From: Gemmatimonadota bacterium | GTDB lineage: Bacteria; Latescibacterota; UBA2968 | Length of the DNA: 34,181 nt | NCBI GenBank assembly: GCA_002727195.1 | Contig: PBWH01000026.1 | Span: forward strand, 32,337 to 66,517 | Direction: 5' to 3' | Part shown: positions 8,090-16,295 of the stretch, piece after piece | Layout of the letters: each line of letters opens with the position of its first letter | Numbering within the stretch: the stretch's first letter is position 1 | Made by a program: the position numbers and the translations under genes | The notes under the pieces: model-generated | Seen by the model: only the letters and a program-made list of their open reading frames with translations | Told to the model about the DNA's origin: nothing | Database searches by the model: none

Positions 8090-8824
8090 AACATATCCCA
8101 TGATCCACACGCGTCATAGCCGACCTCTCGACACGTTTCCATCACCGGGCCGAACTCGACTACACCATCGCTCGGCCGTGTCATTGCCCGTCGACCTCTT
8201 TCGTATCCTTGAAGTGTAGCCTCGCTATATCATCGCCAAGCGCACGTATGAAGTGCTAGGGTAACCTGAATACGTTACGTTGGCGGTATCCAGGTAGATC
8301 CCCATTGCGGGATTCCCGACCGCCTCGTCAAACGCTGTGCACTCCAGCGACGTCATCAGGTTAAAGGACAGCCGTGGGCACGTTTCCGCCCCCACCTTCA
8401 CGCCCGCATCGGCTGCAACCTGATCGATCCGCTTGAAGCCAGAGACGATACGGTTCAGGGCAGCCGACACGTCATTATCAGCGCTATGTCGGCCGGTAAC
8501 CACCAGAAAGGCATCCGTCCCGAACAGGTTGGCCGCCGCAATTTGGCACGCAGCAATCTCGATCGCCCGTTCCTGAACAAAATCCTCCGGGCCACAGATC
8601 GGGTTGTCCCACACCATCGTTAATGCGACCGACGACACATAAAATCCAGCAGTCTCAATGCCCTCTCTCAGAGCTTTGATCTCGTCGTCTGTCGTCCCCA
8701 TATGGAAATCGTCTGTCCCGATCCACATTTAGACACCATCAAACCCGGCGTCCTTCGCCATCTGACATCTTTCGGCCCACGACACGTCCTGTGGGGTCAT
8801 TCTGTTTCCTGTTGCTGTTTTCAT
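8090..8824 (-). pseudogene. Broken sugar-phosphate isomerase/epimerase (xylose-isomerase-like TIM barrel)
   Basis: Joining three minus-strand segments recovers a gene of about 245 codons. It starts at an ATG at 8824 (GGAG about 9 nt upstream). The early motif AKDAGFDGV is followed by an in-frame TAA at 8731-8729 and then MWIGTDDF; the family has AGFDGVE here, so a Glu codon has become TAA. The frame continues through the metal-site segments ETCPRLSFN and YLDTANVTYSGY. It is then frameshifted near 8250-8262 into FIRALGDDIARLHFKDTKE, and again near 8185 into DGVVEFGPVMETCREVGYD, ending at GSWDM near 8092. Three independent lesions make a sequencing artefact unlikely. An intact member of the same superfamily lies at 16296-17114, though the two are not close copies. 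Confidence 0.85.
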
Positions 8825-8868
8825 GAGGGACTCCATCGGTTTCGTAATGAGGACTACAAGAAAGGCAG

Positions 8869-9355
8869 GGAACCACAGATGGACCCAGATAGACCCATCT
8901 CGCGGCGCTCCAAATGTTCGTGGAAATCGTCTAGACTACGAGCCTTCGGATGCCAACTCTTAGTGCACCGAACTTTAGGATGAGGCCAATGCGAATTCTG
9001 GATGCGCGCAGGTAGTTGATCTGTTGGGCGGAATGGATCTCGGTGATCTCTCTCGTCACCTTGAGTTCGACGATGATTGTGTTGTCCACAACGATTTCCG
9101 CTGAATAGTCGCCAACAACGATACCGTCATAGCTCACAGTCAGGCTCTTCTACTGCTCACAAGGGAGTCTCGCCATCTTGAGTCCTTGAACCAGCGCACG
9201 CTCGCACACCTTCTCGAGGAACCCAACTCCTAGGTAATTGCTTACTCTAAAAGTACACCCAAGTATTGTCTCCGAAAGTCCGCCATTCGCCTCCGGGTCC
9301 ATCGGATAGATGCAAGGTCTGTCATTTATGTTCATCTATGTTCATCTGTGGTTCC
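8869..9355. mobile_element. GxxExxY cassette bounded by inverted repeats
   Basis: The left end (plus strand, from 8869) and the right end (minus strand, from 9355) both start GGAACCACAGATG and carry on with a repeated GATNNAC-type 10-nt unit. About 21 of the first 29 positions match. The only gene between them is the GxxExxY pseudogene on the minus strand, whose start codon lies inside the right repeat. This is the layout of a small non-autonomous element. I see no transposase and no clear target-site duplication. Confidence 0.55.
8931..9335 (-). pseudogene. GxxExxY protein (PD-(D/E)XK nuclease-like fold) with in-frame amber codon
   Basis: One continuous frame of 135 codons from the ATG at 9335 is broken by a single TAG at 9152-9150. 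Before it is the family N-terminus (LSETILGCTFRVSNYLGVGF); after it comes the nuclease-like core (VVGDYSAEIVVDNTIIVELK) and the closing QQINYLRASRIRIGLILKFG. At the stop, consensus expects Gln or Lys, so CAG to TAG is the likely change. The motif that names the family reads GFLEKVC, with Tyr replaced by Cys, a second sign of decay. The family's function is unknown; the fold is related to PD-(D/E)XK nucleases. Because only one stop disrupts the frame, a read error is possible but not favoured. Confidence 0.85.
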
Positions 9356-9479
9356 ATCGATTCTGTTTCTCACTTTTAGGCGAATATACTCGTAGAATCC
9401 GCCTGAGACCCAACGAGATCTTTGCCAGGATCATCAGAATCATTACCTTTGGCGCGAAACGCTTATCAAAGGTGAATGA

Positions 9480-12065
9480 ATGATCCGATTTGTCAGAATC
9501 CTCTTCGTTGTTGTTGCCTGCACCGGAACCGTCTGGGCTCAGGAAGTCCCCTCACCCGAATCCCACCTTGGTTTCCAGGTCGGAACCGACTACAAGCTGG
9601 CCGATTGGCGATCAATCGTGGCCTACTACGAGAAGTTGGGCGCAGCTTCCGACCGAATCGAAGTGCAGAATCTCGGAGAATCGACTGAAGGACGCCCGTT
9701 CATCATGGCCCAGATCTCATCACCTGAGAATTTGGCGCAAAAGGAGTCGATTCAGGCTGCGCAGAAGCGGCTGGCAGACCCGCGGGGACTGTCTGAAACG
9801 GACGCACGGCAGATGGCGTCTGACGGTGTCGCGGTGGTCCTGATCGGGTGTAACATCCACGCCGTCGAGATCGCGTCGTCACAGATGTCGATGGAACTGG
9901 CATACGATCTGGTCACGTCAGAAGATCCCAAGATTCAGTTGGTGCGTGACCGTGTGCTCCTGCTCCTCGTCCCCTCGCTCAACCCGGACGGGATCGACAT
10001 CGTGGGCGATTGGTATCGCGAAACGCTCGGCACGCCCTGGGAGGGCACTCGCCCACCGTGGCTCTACCACAAGTACACGGGCCACGACAACAACCGGGAC
10101 TGGTTCATGCTGACGCAGGACGAGACCCGGATCATGACCCGGGTTCACTACGAGCAGTGGTTTCCTCAGATCATATATGATGTCCACCAGATGGGAAATC
10201 TCGGTGCCCGCTTCTTCGTACCACCTTTCTACGACCCACTGAATCCCAATGTCCCTCCGCTCCTTCAGCGTCAGATTATGCTCGTTGGCGCACACATGGC
10301 CCACGACCTTCAGGCTGCGGGAAAAACTGGCGTTATCACCTCCGCGGTTTACGACATGTGGTGGCACGGTGGATATCGGACGGTCCCGTATCGTCACAAC
10401 CTCGTAGGCATTCTGAGTGAAGCCGCGAGCGTACGGATCGCTACCCCGATCTTCCAGGCGGAGAAAGAACTCACCGGACATCGTCGCGGACTCCCCAAAT
10501 ACTGGCTGCAGGCTAACTTCCCCGAGCCCTGGCCGGGCGGATGGTGGCGCCTGCGCGACATCGTCGAGTATCAGAAGATCGCGTCGAACTCCCTTCTCAA
10601 GCTGGCCGCGACGCACAAGGAAGACTGGATCTACAATCACTACAAGCTCGGCATCGATGCGGTCGAGCGCGGTGAGTCAGAGCCACCCTTTGCCTTCCTC
10701 GTGCCCCCTAACCAGCACGACCCGATCGCGACCTACGAGATGCTCCGTATCCTGTCTGAGGGTGGTGTCGAACTGCACCGGGCGGAGAAGTCTCTTCAGG
10801 CGGATGGGGTCACCTATTCGGCCGGGACAACCGTCATCCTGATGTCGCAGCCATTCCGCGCTCACGCCAAGGACCTCCTGGAACGCCAACGTTATCCTGA
10901 CCGGCGTGTCGGCGGGGGCGATGGACCTCCCGAAAGGCCCTATGACGTGACCGGGTGGACGCTCCCTCTGCAGATGGGTGTTCGCACCGTCGAGGTCGTC
11001 GCGCCGTTCAAGGCCAATCTCAGCGTGATCGAGCCTAAGCTGCCATCCCACTCCGTCGGCTCGACAAACGCTGGCTACTTCCTTGAGAACCGGACCAACC
11101 ACGATGTGATTGCGCTCAACCGCATTCTGGCAAAGGGACACAACGCATACTGGACGGATAAACCGGTCCGAGCATCAGGTCGATCGGTCGACCAGGGTGC
11201 CATCTGGATCCCGTCGAGGGACGGAGTACAGGGCACCCTGACCGAGCTTGCGTCGACTCACGGGATCGAAGCGATCACCGGGCGCAAACCGGACCGTGGC
11301 TACCGGCTCAAGAAGCCTCGGCTGGGTATTTATCAGCCGTGGACCGCGGGTATCCGTGGTGGCTCCAAGGCTGCTATGGACGAAGGGTGGACGCGGTGGG
11401 TTCTCGAACGCTATGAGTTCGACTACCGAACAATACACGATGCCGAGTTGCGGGCCGGGAACCTCGAGGAGCGGCACGACGTAATCATCCTTCCGAGCGG
11501 ATCCTCCAGGAGCCTAATGAAGGGGAACCCTCCGGGAACTGTGCCTCCTCAATATGTCGGAGGTATCGGTGAACAGGGCGCGGACAATCTGCTCGCGTTC
11601 GTCCGGAGCGGCGGCACACTGATCTGCATGGGAGACGCGAGTGAGCTGCCTATCGAGCGATTCGACCTCCCTGTGATGTCCAATCTGGACAACCGTGACG
11701 GTGGAGATCCCTTTTATGCCCCTGGATCGATCCTTCAGGTCAATCTGGACCCCACCCACCCACTTGGATTCGGGCGCAAATCTCCGCAACCGATCTACTT
11801 TGCCCAGACACCGGTCTTCGACGTAAACGGCAGCGCTGTCTCCGTTGCGGACTTTCCCCAGTTCAATCCGCTTATGAGTGGCTGGATCTTTGGCGACGAG
11901 AAGATTCGGGGAAAGTCGGCGCTAGTCGACGCACCGCTGGGCGATGGGCGGGTGATCCTCTTCGGGTTCCGGCCACAGCACCGGGCACAACCACATACGA
12001 CGTTCAAAATTCTGTTCAACGCGATTTACTACGGGGTAGCGATCCCCAATGCATCCGTCAGATAG
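9480..12065 (+). CDS. Secreted M14-family zinc carboxypeptidase-like protein
   Basis: This 861-residue exported protein has a signal peptide at 1-20 (cleavage after VWA, before QEV). The M14 domain occupies about 35-330. Zinc ligands are H127 and E130 in NIHAVEIAS and H236 in YDVHQMG. NPDG (168-171) and HDNNRDW (202-208, with R206) form the substrate-binding segment. E314 in GILSEAA is a candidate catalytic Glu. The remaining 530 residues, with beta-rich and glutamine-amidotransferase-like (DVIILPSG) stretches, fit the long M14 proteins of marine and soil bacteria. The ATG at 9480 has AAGGTG about 6 nt upstream. It probably releases C-terminal residues or processes peptides in the periplasm. 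It is followed 12 nt later by the six-hairpin-type gene, so the two are likely co-transcribed. Confidence 0.92.
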   Translation: MIRFVRILFVVVACTGTVWAQEVPSPESHLGFQVGTDYKLADWRSIVAYYEKLGAASDRIEVQNLGESTEGRPFIMAQISSPENLAQKESIQAAQKRLADPRGLSETDARQMASDGVAVVLIGCNIHAVEIASSQMSMELAYDLVTSEDPKIQLVRDRVLLLLVPSLNPDGIDIVGDWYRETLGTPWEGTRPPWLYHKYTGHDNNRDWFMLTQDETRIMTRVHYEQWFPQIIYDVHQMGNLGARFFVPPFYDPLNPNVPPLLQRQIMLVGAHMAHDLQAAGKTGVITSAVYDMWWHGGYRTVPYRHNLVGILSEAASVRIATPIFQAEKELTGHRRGLPKYWLQANFPEPWPGGWWRLRDIVEYQKIASNSLLKLAATHKEDWIYNHYKLGIDAVERGESEPPFAFLVPPNQHDPIATYEMLRILSEGGVELHRAEKSLQADGVTYSAGTTVILMSQPFRAHAKDLLERQRYPDRRVGGGDGPPERPYDVTGWTLPLQMGVRTVEVVAPFKANLSVIEPKLPSHSVGSTNAGYFLENRTNHDVIALNRILAKGHNAYWTDKPVRASGRSVDQGAIWIPSRDGVQGTLTELASTHGIEAITGRKPDRGYRLKKPRLGIYQPWTAGIRGGSKAAMDEGWTRWVLERYEFDYRTIHDAELRAGNLEERHDVIILPSGSSRSLMKGNPPGTVPPQYVGGIGEQGADNLLAFVRSGGTLICMGDASELPIERFDLPVMSNLDNRDGGDPFYAPGSILQVNLDPTHPLGFGRKSPQPIYFAQTPVFDVNGSAVSVADFPQFNPLMSGWIFGDEKIRGKSALVDAPLGDGRVILFGFRPQHRAQPHTTFKILFNAIYYGVAIPNASVR

Positions 12066-12077
12066 GTCACCAACGTT

Positions 12078-13817
12078 ATGAGTCACCTCTCGATCGATAC
12101 CGTCGTCACGCCACCAGAATGGGCGATGCTGGAACGCCTGCTGATTGACGCTCAGGTTGAGGCCATTGCCGAGTTTCAGACGAAGTATTTCGATAGCCGC
12201 GGTTACCTGCTCTGCATCCCTCGCTGGGGTGGGAACGATGGGCCGGATGATGCCGCGGAGAACATGCTGAACTGGACGGTCCTGTATGCGCTCGGCGCGG
12301 ACCGGGCCGTGCTCGACCGCTACCGGGTCTGCTGGGAGGGACATCTTCAGCAGTATACCGAGGCGAAGACGGTCGAAGTCGAGATGGCACGAGACGGGAT
12401 GTACTACAAAGAGTTTCCCGTGATGTTCGACTGGTATCACCACGGTGAATGGCTGTCGTCCTTCATCCTCGAGGGGCTCGCCGATCCTGGCGACCGGATC
12501 TACAACGAGCGACTGCGGCGTTTTGCCGGACTGTACATGAACGAGGATCCACAGGCAAAGAACTACGATCCTGAGCACAAGATCATCCGGAGCCTGTTCA
12601 ACGGCAGCCGCGGCCCCCTGCTCCGGAAGGCGACTGCACTGGATTGGGCGGGTGACCCGGTCGAGATCGAGGGTCGCTTCCGCCCCGGTCATGGCGAGGG
12701 GACGTTTGCCCAGATGCTGGACCACTTCAAAGACTACAACGATGTGGTGGGCGATCACCCTCTAAACCTGGGAGCCACGACACTGGGCTTCAATGCGTAT
12801 GCCCTGACCGGTGAGAGCAAGTATCGCGATTGGATGCTCGAATACACCGATGCGTGGGTCGAGCGCACCAAAGCCAACAATGACCTCATCCCGTCCAACA
12901 TCGGTCTCGATGGCACGATCGGCGGAGAGGCAGATGGCAAATGGTATGGCGGCTGTTATGGCTGGGGATTCTCGGTGATCAACCCGGCGAACGGCGAGTG
13001 GTCGCATCGGCCTGCCTGTCTCAGCCGTACACACTACAGCTTCGCAAACGCCCTCCTGATGACCGGTGATTTCAGCTATCTGGAGCTGTGGCGGAAGACG
13101 ATCGACATCATCAACAGCAACGCGAAAGAGATCGACGGCCAGACCCAGTACCCACGAGGCTATGGTGACGACGGCTGGTATGAGTACAAACCCGAGCCCT
13201 TCTCCACGGGTGCCTTCGAGACCTACTACTGGTCACAGGATCCTGCTGACCGTGAGCGCGCCGGATCGAACCCGTGGCAGAACTACTTGGACGGTAAGGA
13301 CGATTCCTACGCGGTCAAGGCACTCCACTGCGACCTAAGCCGTCTCCAGACCAAGCGCGCCATGCTCGCCAACGATCTGTCCACACCGGACTGCCGGATG
13401 TCCGATGACATGAATCGCATCAACCCCGCCACGACCGATGCCCTGATCCGTCTGATGCTTGGTGGACTCCCGACAGGAAGGGACGGTTATCCGCTGCACT
13501 GTCGCGTGCGCTATTTCGCCCCGGACCGGCAGAGATCGGGCCTACCCGAAGACGTGGCAGCACTCGTCACCTCGATGGATGCCGATTCCACGACCATCGA
13601 GCTCGTTAACCTTAATCAGGTCACGGCTCGACAGGTGATCGTCCAGGGCGGCGCCTATGGCGAGCACCAGATCACATCTGCCAGCACGGGTGGAGAAACC
13701 GCGTCCATCGACGACCGGTTCTTCAGTGTCGATCTGGCCCCGGCGTCCGGATGCGAAATCAAGATCGGCATGAAACGATACGCCAACAGCCCCACCTTGG
13801 CGTTTCCCTGGTCATAG
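12078..13817 (+). CDS. Uncharacterised protein, probable alpha/alpha-toroid (six-hairpin glycosidase-like)
   Basis: This 579-residue protein has no signal peptide. I cannot name its family. It shows repeated aromatic-rich helix pairs (MFDWYHHGEWLSSFILEGL, LGFNAYALTGESKYRDWMLE, YSFANALLMTGDFSYLELWR), a pattern typical of (alpha/alpha)6 barrels in glycoside hydrolases and polysaccharide lyases. The Gly- and Trp-rich GGEADGKWYGGCYGWGFSV would form part of a carbohydrate cleft. The last 100 residues look beta-rich, as in proteins with a C-terminal beta-sandwich. A role on a sugar polymer or sugar derivative is inferred from fold alone. It starts 12 nt after the M14 gene and shares one base with the methyltransferase start, so the three look like one operon. 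Confidence 0.75.
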   Translation: MSHLSIDTVVTPPEWAMLERLLIDAQVEAIAEFQTKYFDSRGYLLCIPRWGGNDGPDDAAENMLNWTVLYALGADRAVLDRYRVCWEGHLQQYTEAKTVEVEMARDGMYYKEFPVMFDWYHHGEWLSSFILEGLADPGDRIYNERLRRFAGLYMNEDPQAKNYDPEHKIIRSLFNGSRGPLLRKATALDWAGDPVEIEGRFRPGHGEGTFAQMLDHFKDYNDVVGDHPLNLGATTLGFNAYALTGESKYRDWMLEYTDAWVERTKANNDLIPSNIGLDGTIGGEADGKWYGGCYGWGFSVINPANGEWSHRPACLSRTHYSFANALLMTGDFSYLELWRKTIDIINSNAKEIDGQTQYPRGYGDDGWYEYKPEPFSTGAFETYYWSQDPADRERAGSNPWQNYLDGKDDSYAVKALHCDLSRLQTKRAMLANDLSTPDCRMSDDMNRINPATTDALIRLMLGGLPTGRDGYPLHCRVRYFAPDRQRSGLPEDVAALVTSMDADSTTIELVNLNQVTARQVIVQGGAYGEHQITSASTGGETASIDDRFFSVDLAPASGCEIKIGMKRYANSPTLAFPWS

Positions 13818-14413
13818 TGTCCGACGATCGCTGGCACACTGTTAAACTGGAAGGCCATTCGGTTCAGCTCCTGAACCTTGATCATCCAAGCGTCCGCGAG
13901 CCTGTGATCGGCGATATTGACGTAGGCATCGACGTCTACGACGACAGCCGATGGAAGGCGACCAAGCAATTCGGTCGCCTTTTGTATGATCAGCCTGAAT
14001 GGGTCGCAGGGAAGTCCGTTCTGGTTGTCGGCGCCGGTGTCGGGCTGGAGACCGTTGTCGTCGGATCCTTGTGTGAACGGCTGTATATCAACGATCTGTC
14101 TCCCGTATCGCTGCGCCTGTGTCTCGAGCAGCTGGATAGGATCCACATTGCACGCGATGGGGTTCTCGAAGGTCGATACGAGGAAGTCACACTTCCAAAC
14201 ATCGACCTAGTCGTAGGGTGCTTTGTGGTCTACGAGCGAGAGGCCAGATCGGCGATGGAGGCCCTACTGGCAAAGACGGACGTGCCTGTGTTGCTCGTAA
14301 ACGAGAAGTTGGACGCGTTCCAGGGATTGATGGGAGAGACGGATCGGGAGGTAGAGCGGATGGGGATGGAAGATGGCCCAACGGTGGTGGTGTTGAGATC
14401 ACTGCGGGACTGA
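13817..14413 (+). CDS. Class I SAM-dependent methyltransferase-like protein
   Basis: This protein of about 198 residues has the Rossmann-fold methyltransferase signature. Motif I is VLVVGAGVGLE at 68-78, followed by LYINDLSPVSL (acidic residue after strand 2) and IDLVVGCFVVYE in the motif IV position. An N-terminal DDSRWKATKQFGRLL segment resembles the entry region of lysine methyltransferase-type (Methyltransf_16) enzymes, so a protein substrate is possible. I chose GTG at 13817, which shares one base with the preceding TAG stop; the longer ATG at 13751 would overlap the upstream gene by 67 nt. It is the last gene of the M14/six-hairpin group. The target is unknown. Confidence 0.75.
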   Translation: MSDDRWHTVKLEGHSVQLLNLDHPSVREPVIGDIDVGIDVYDDSRWKATKQFGRLLYDQPEWVAGKSVLVVGAGVGLETVVVGSLCERLYINDLSPVSLRLCLEQLDRIHIARDGVLEGRYEEVTLPNIDLVVGCFVVYEREARSAMEALLAKTDVPVLLVNEKLDAFQGLMGETDREVERMGMEDGPTVVVLRSLRD

Positions 14414-14424
14414 GGCTCTCACTG

Positions 14425-14443
14425 GATCCGCCAGAGGCGGATC
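14425..14443. repeat. Perfect 8-bp inverted repeat at the methyltransferase/DUF559 junction
   Basis: GATCCGCC (14425-14432), loop AGA, GGCGGATC (14436-14443). It lies 11 nt past the methyltransferase stop and exactly where the DUF559 domain ends, so it may act as a terminator for both directions or mark one edge of the DUF559 cassette. No T-tract is present. Confidence 0.55.
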
Positions 14444-14796
14444 GCTTAATGGCATACAACACGGCGCCGAGGTCGCTGGCCACCTCTTCGTTCGAGAAAC
14501 GCAGCACCCTGTACCCCTGCTCACGCAACCACACCTCTCTTAGCTTATCCTTCTCTCTCACTTGATCATCAAAATGGACTGCCCCGTCTATTTCAACGAC
14601 TAGGCGGCAGATCGTACAATACGAAATCGGCAATGACGTGCCTGATCGGACGCTGTCTCCGAAACTTGAACCCATCGAGCCGTCTGTTTCGCAAACAACC
14701 CCAGAGACATCGTTCTGCCGGCGTCTCCTCCCTCCGAAGCTCCCTGGCTCTCCTTCGGAGTTTCTGGCCACTTCGGATCACGAGTATTTCTCCCAT
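14440..14796 (-). pseudogene. DUF559 endonuclease-like gene with a 1-nt frameshift
   Basis: The first part (ATG at 14796) reads ARELRREETPAERCLWGCLR, then FKFRRQRPIRHVIADFVLYD: the DUF559/vsr-like PD-(D/E)XK family. It then stops at LPPSR. The second half, LVVEIDGAVHFDD ... REQGYRVLRFSNEEV, lies in another minus-strand frame directly abutting. Removing one G from the GGCGG at 14604-14608 restores the expected DLRLVVEIDG junction, so a single base was gained. The active-site segments (IADFVLYD, VVEIDGAVH) are intact in each half. The shifted frame runs on to 14187 antisense to the methyltransferase gene, but the domain ends near 14440. As the lesion is a single base, a sequencing error remains possible. 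Confidence 0.85.
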
Positions 14797-14846
14797 TCGC
14801 TCGGGTGCAAGAAGGCTTCACCTCATCCATACAATGGGAGAGGGAC

Positions 14847-14864
14847 GGCCAACGCGCGTTGGCC
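14847..14864. repeat. Perfect 18-bp palindrome GGCCAACGCGCGTTGGCC
   Basis: The palindrome lies between the DUF559 start and the MFS transporter stop. It could be the outer boundary of the DUF559 cassette (the other being 14425-14443), a transcription stop for the MFS gene, or a protein-binding site. No T-tract is present on either side. Confidence 0.6.
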
Positions 14865-14908
14865 AGAGTGAGGGCCCGCTCCACCGAACCGAGCCACCTT
14901 CTCCAATC

Positions 14909-16195
14909 CTACTCACCACGCCTAACCAGCCGGCTCGACATCCACAACCCACACACCAGCGCCACCGCCGTCAGAACAAACACCCCATCGTGCGTGATCA
15001 GCCCGACAAGCACGCCTCCGGCCGCCGGAAACAGCGACACCACCCCCAGCATCGTACTTGTGATACCGATATAGGTCGGCCGCCGATCCTCCGGCGCGAT
15101 ATCCAGCAGATAGCTCTTGAACCCCACGAAACTGCCCGTCACCGTCGATCCTACCGCAAAGAACACAGGCAGAAACGCGACCAGAACCTCATTATCGGAA
15201 GCGCCGCGAAGCCAGTCTGGGGCAAGCACGGTGAGCACGAGTGCGTAAAGGGGCGTTACTACCTGGACGGCCAGGGTCCCCTGAATAATCCTTCGATTAC
15301 CGAATCGAGCGGATACCCACCCCCAAAGGATGTTCGACAAGGCCGCCCCGATCGTTTGCGTCATCAGGAAGATACCAGCCGTGCTGACATCCACTTCGAA
15401 GCGTTCGCGGGCGACGACGATGTAGAACGGAAGCGCCAGGCCACTTGTCGCTGCCAACATCTGTGTGAAGAACGTCCTCCGGTAGTTTGCGTCTGATCGC
15501 AGGATACGCGGAACCTCGCCCATCATCATCCAGGCCGACCGACGTGTCTCGGATACGGGGCCCGGGCGTTCGCGTAATAGACCGAAGACGAGATACCCCA
15601 CTGTCATCAGCAAGACCCCACAGGCGAAAATGACGACGAAGTTGCTCGGGAAGGGATAGGATTCAGGCGAGGCAAGGATGTATCGGATCACAAGGCCAGC
15701 GATCACGCTCATCACGCCGTAGCCCGTGAAGAAGCGAACGGCGTAGAAGGTGCCCCAATGGGTTCGTGGGATCGTCTTTCCCACGAGATCCGAGAACGGG
15801 AGTCCCGCGACGCCCCCGAACAGGTGCGAACACCCATACATCGTGATGAAGAGCGCCAACACGGTCGCCGGGTGACTGGCCCCATAGAAATACAGGATTG
15901 GGAGGAACGATCCCAGCGTCACCATTCGTCCCGTATTCGCCCATAAATAGACTGGTAGACGCTTCGGCCTGCGCTCGACATACCCGGCGATAAACAGCTG
16001 GGGCAGATGCCATCCGGCGCGATGGAGCGAACTGGCCAGCCCGACGAAGAAGTCGGACTGGGTGAACTGCTTGACAAAGAGGGGCAGGACGGTCGTCGGG
16101 TCCATGAACGAGACGCCAAACATGAAAACGGCACCCTGAATGTTCCCGATAATAAAGTTGAATCGGTGGTCGCGATCTTCAGGCAGGAACGGCAA
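14909..16195 (-). CDS. MFS transporter
   Basis: This inner-membrane secondary transporter has about 428 residues and 12 predicted membrane spans, opening FIIGNIQGAVFMFGVSFMD. A long central loop carries basic and Pro residues (LLRERPGPVSETRRSAW). The conserved loop between spans 2 and 3 is weakly kept (GYVERRPKRLPVYL). The frame is open to 16405, but that would overlap the divergent isomerase gene. The TTG at 16195, with GAGG 8 nt upstream, starts just before the first span and leaves a 100-bp divergent control region. It is probably a sugar or small-molecule permease; divergence from a sugar-phosphate isomerase suggests a sugar substrate, which is inference. The stop is followed by the 18-bp palindrome. 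Confidence 0.85.
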   Translation of the reverse strand: MPFLPEDRDHRFNFIIGNIQGAVFMFGVSFMDPTTVLPLFVKQFTQSDFFVGLASSLHRAGWHLPQLFIAGYVERRPKRLPVYLWANTGRMVTLGSFLPILYFYGASHPATVLALFITMYGCSHLFGGVAGLPFSDLVGKTIPRTHWGTFYAVRFFTGYGVMSVIAGLVIRYILASPESYPFPSNFVVIFACGVLLMTVGYLVFGLLRERPGPVSETRRSAWMMMGEVPRILRSDANYRRTFFTQMLAATSGLALPFYIVVARERFEVDVSTAGIFLMTQTIGAALSNILWGWVSARFGNRRIIQGTLAVQVVTPLYALVLTVLAPDWLRGASDNEVLVAFLPVFFAVGSTVTGSFVGFKSYLLDIAPEDRRPTYIGITSTMLGVVSLFPAAGGVLVGLITHDGVFVLTAVALVCGLWMSSRLVRRGE

Positions 16196-16295
16196 AATAA
16201 GCCTCGGAGCAACTCTCGGACGGGACACAGCTGAAGGCGCGTAGTATATTCCCCACGAATACACGAAGCAAGCCAGGACCCAATAGGAGGATGAG

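Noticed and set aside
7899..8117. Minus-strand 72-codon ORF
   Set aside because: It is made of the shifted end of the broken isomerase plus the palindromic block; no ribosome-binding site or family match.
14187..14440. Pro/Ser-rich C-terminal extension of the DUF559 frame
   Set aside because: It is the antisense of the methyltransferase gene and lies beyond the domain end and the 8-bp palindrome; it reflects the frameshifted reading.
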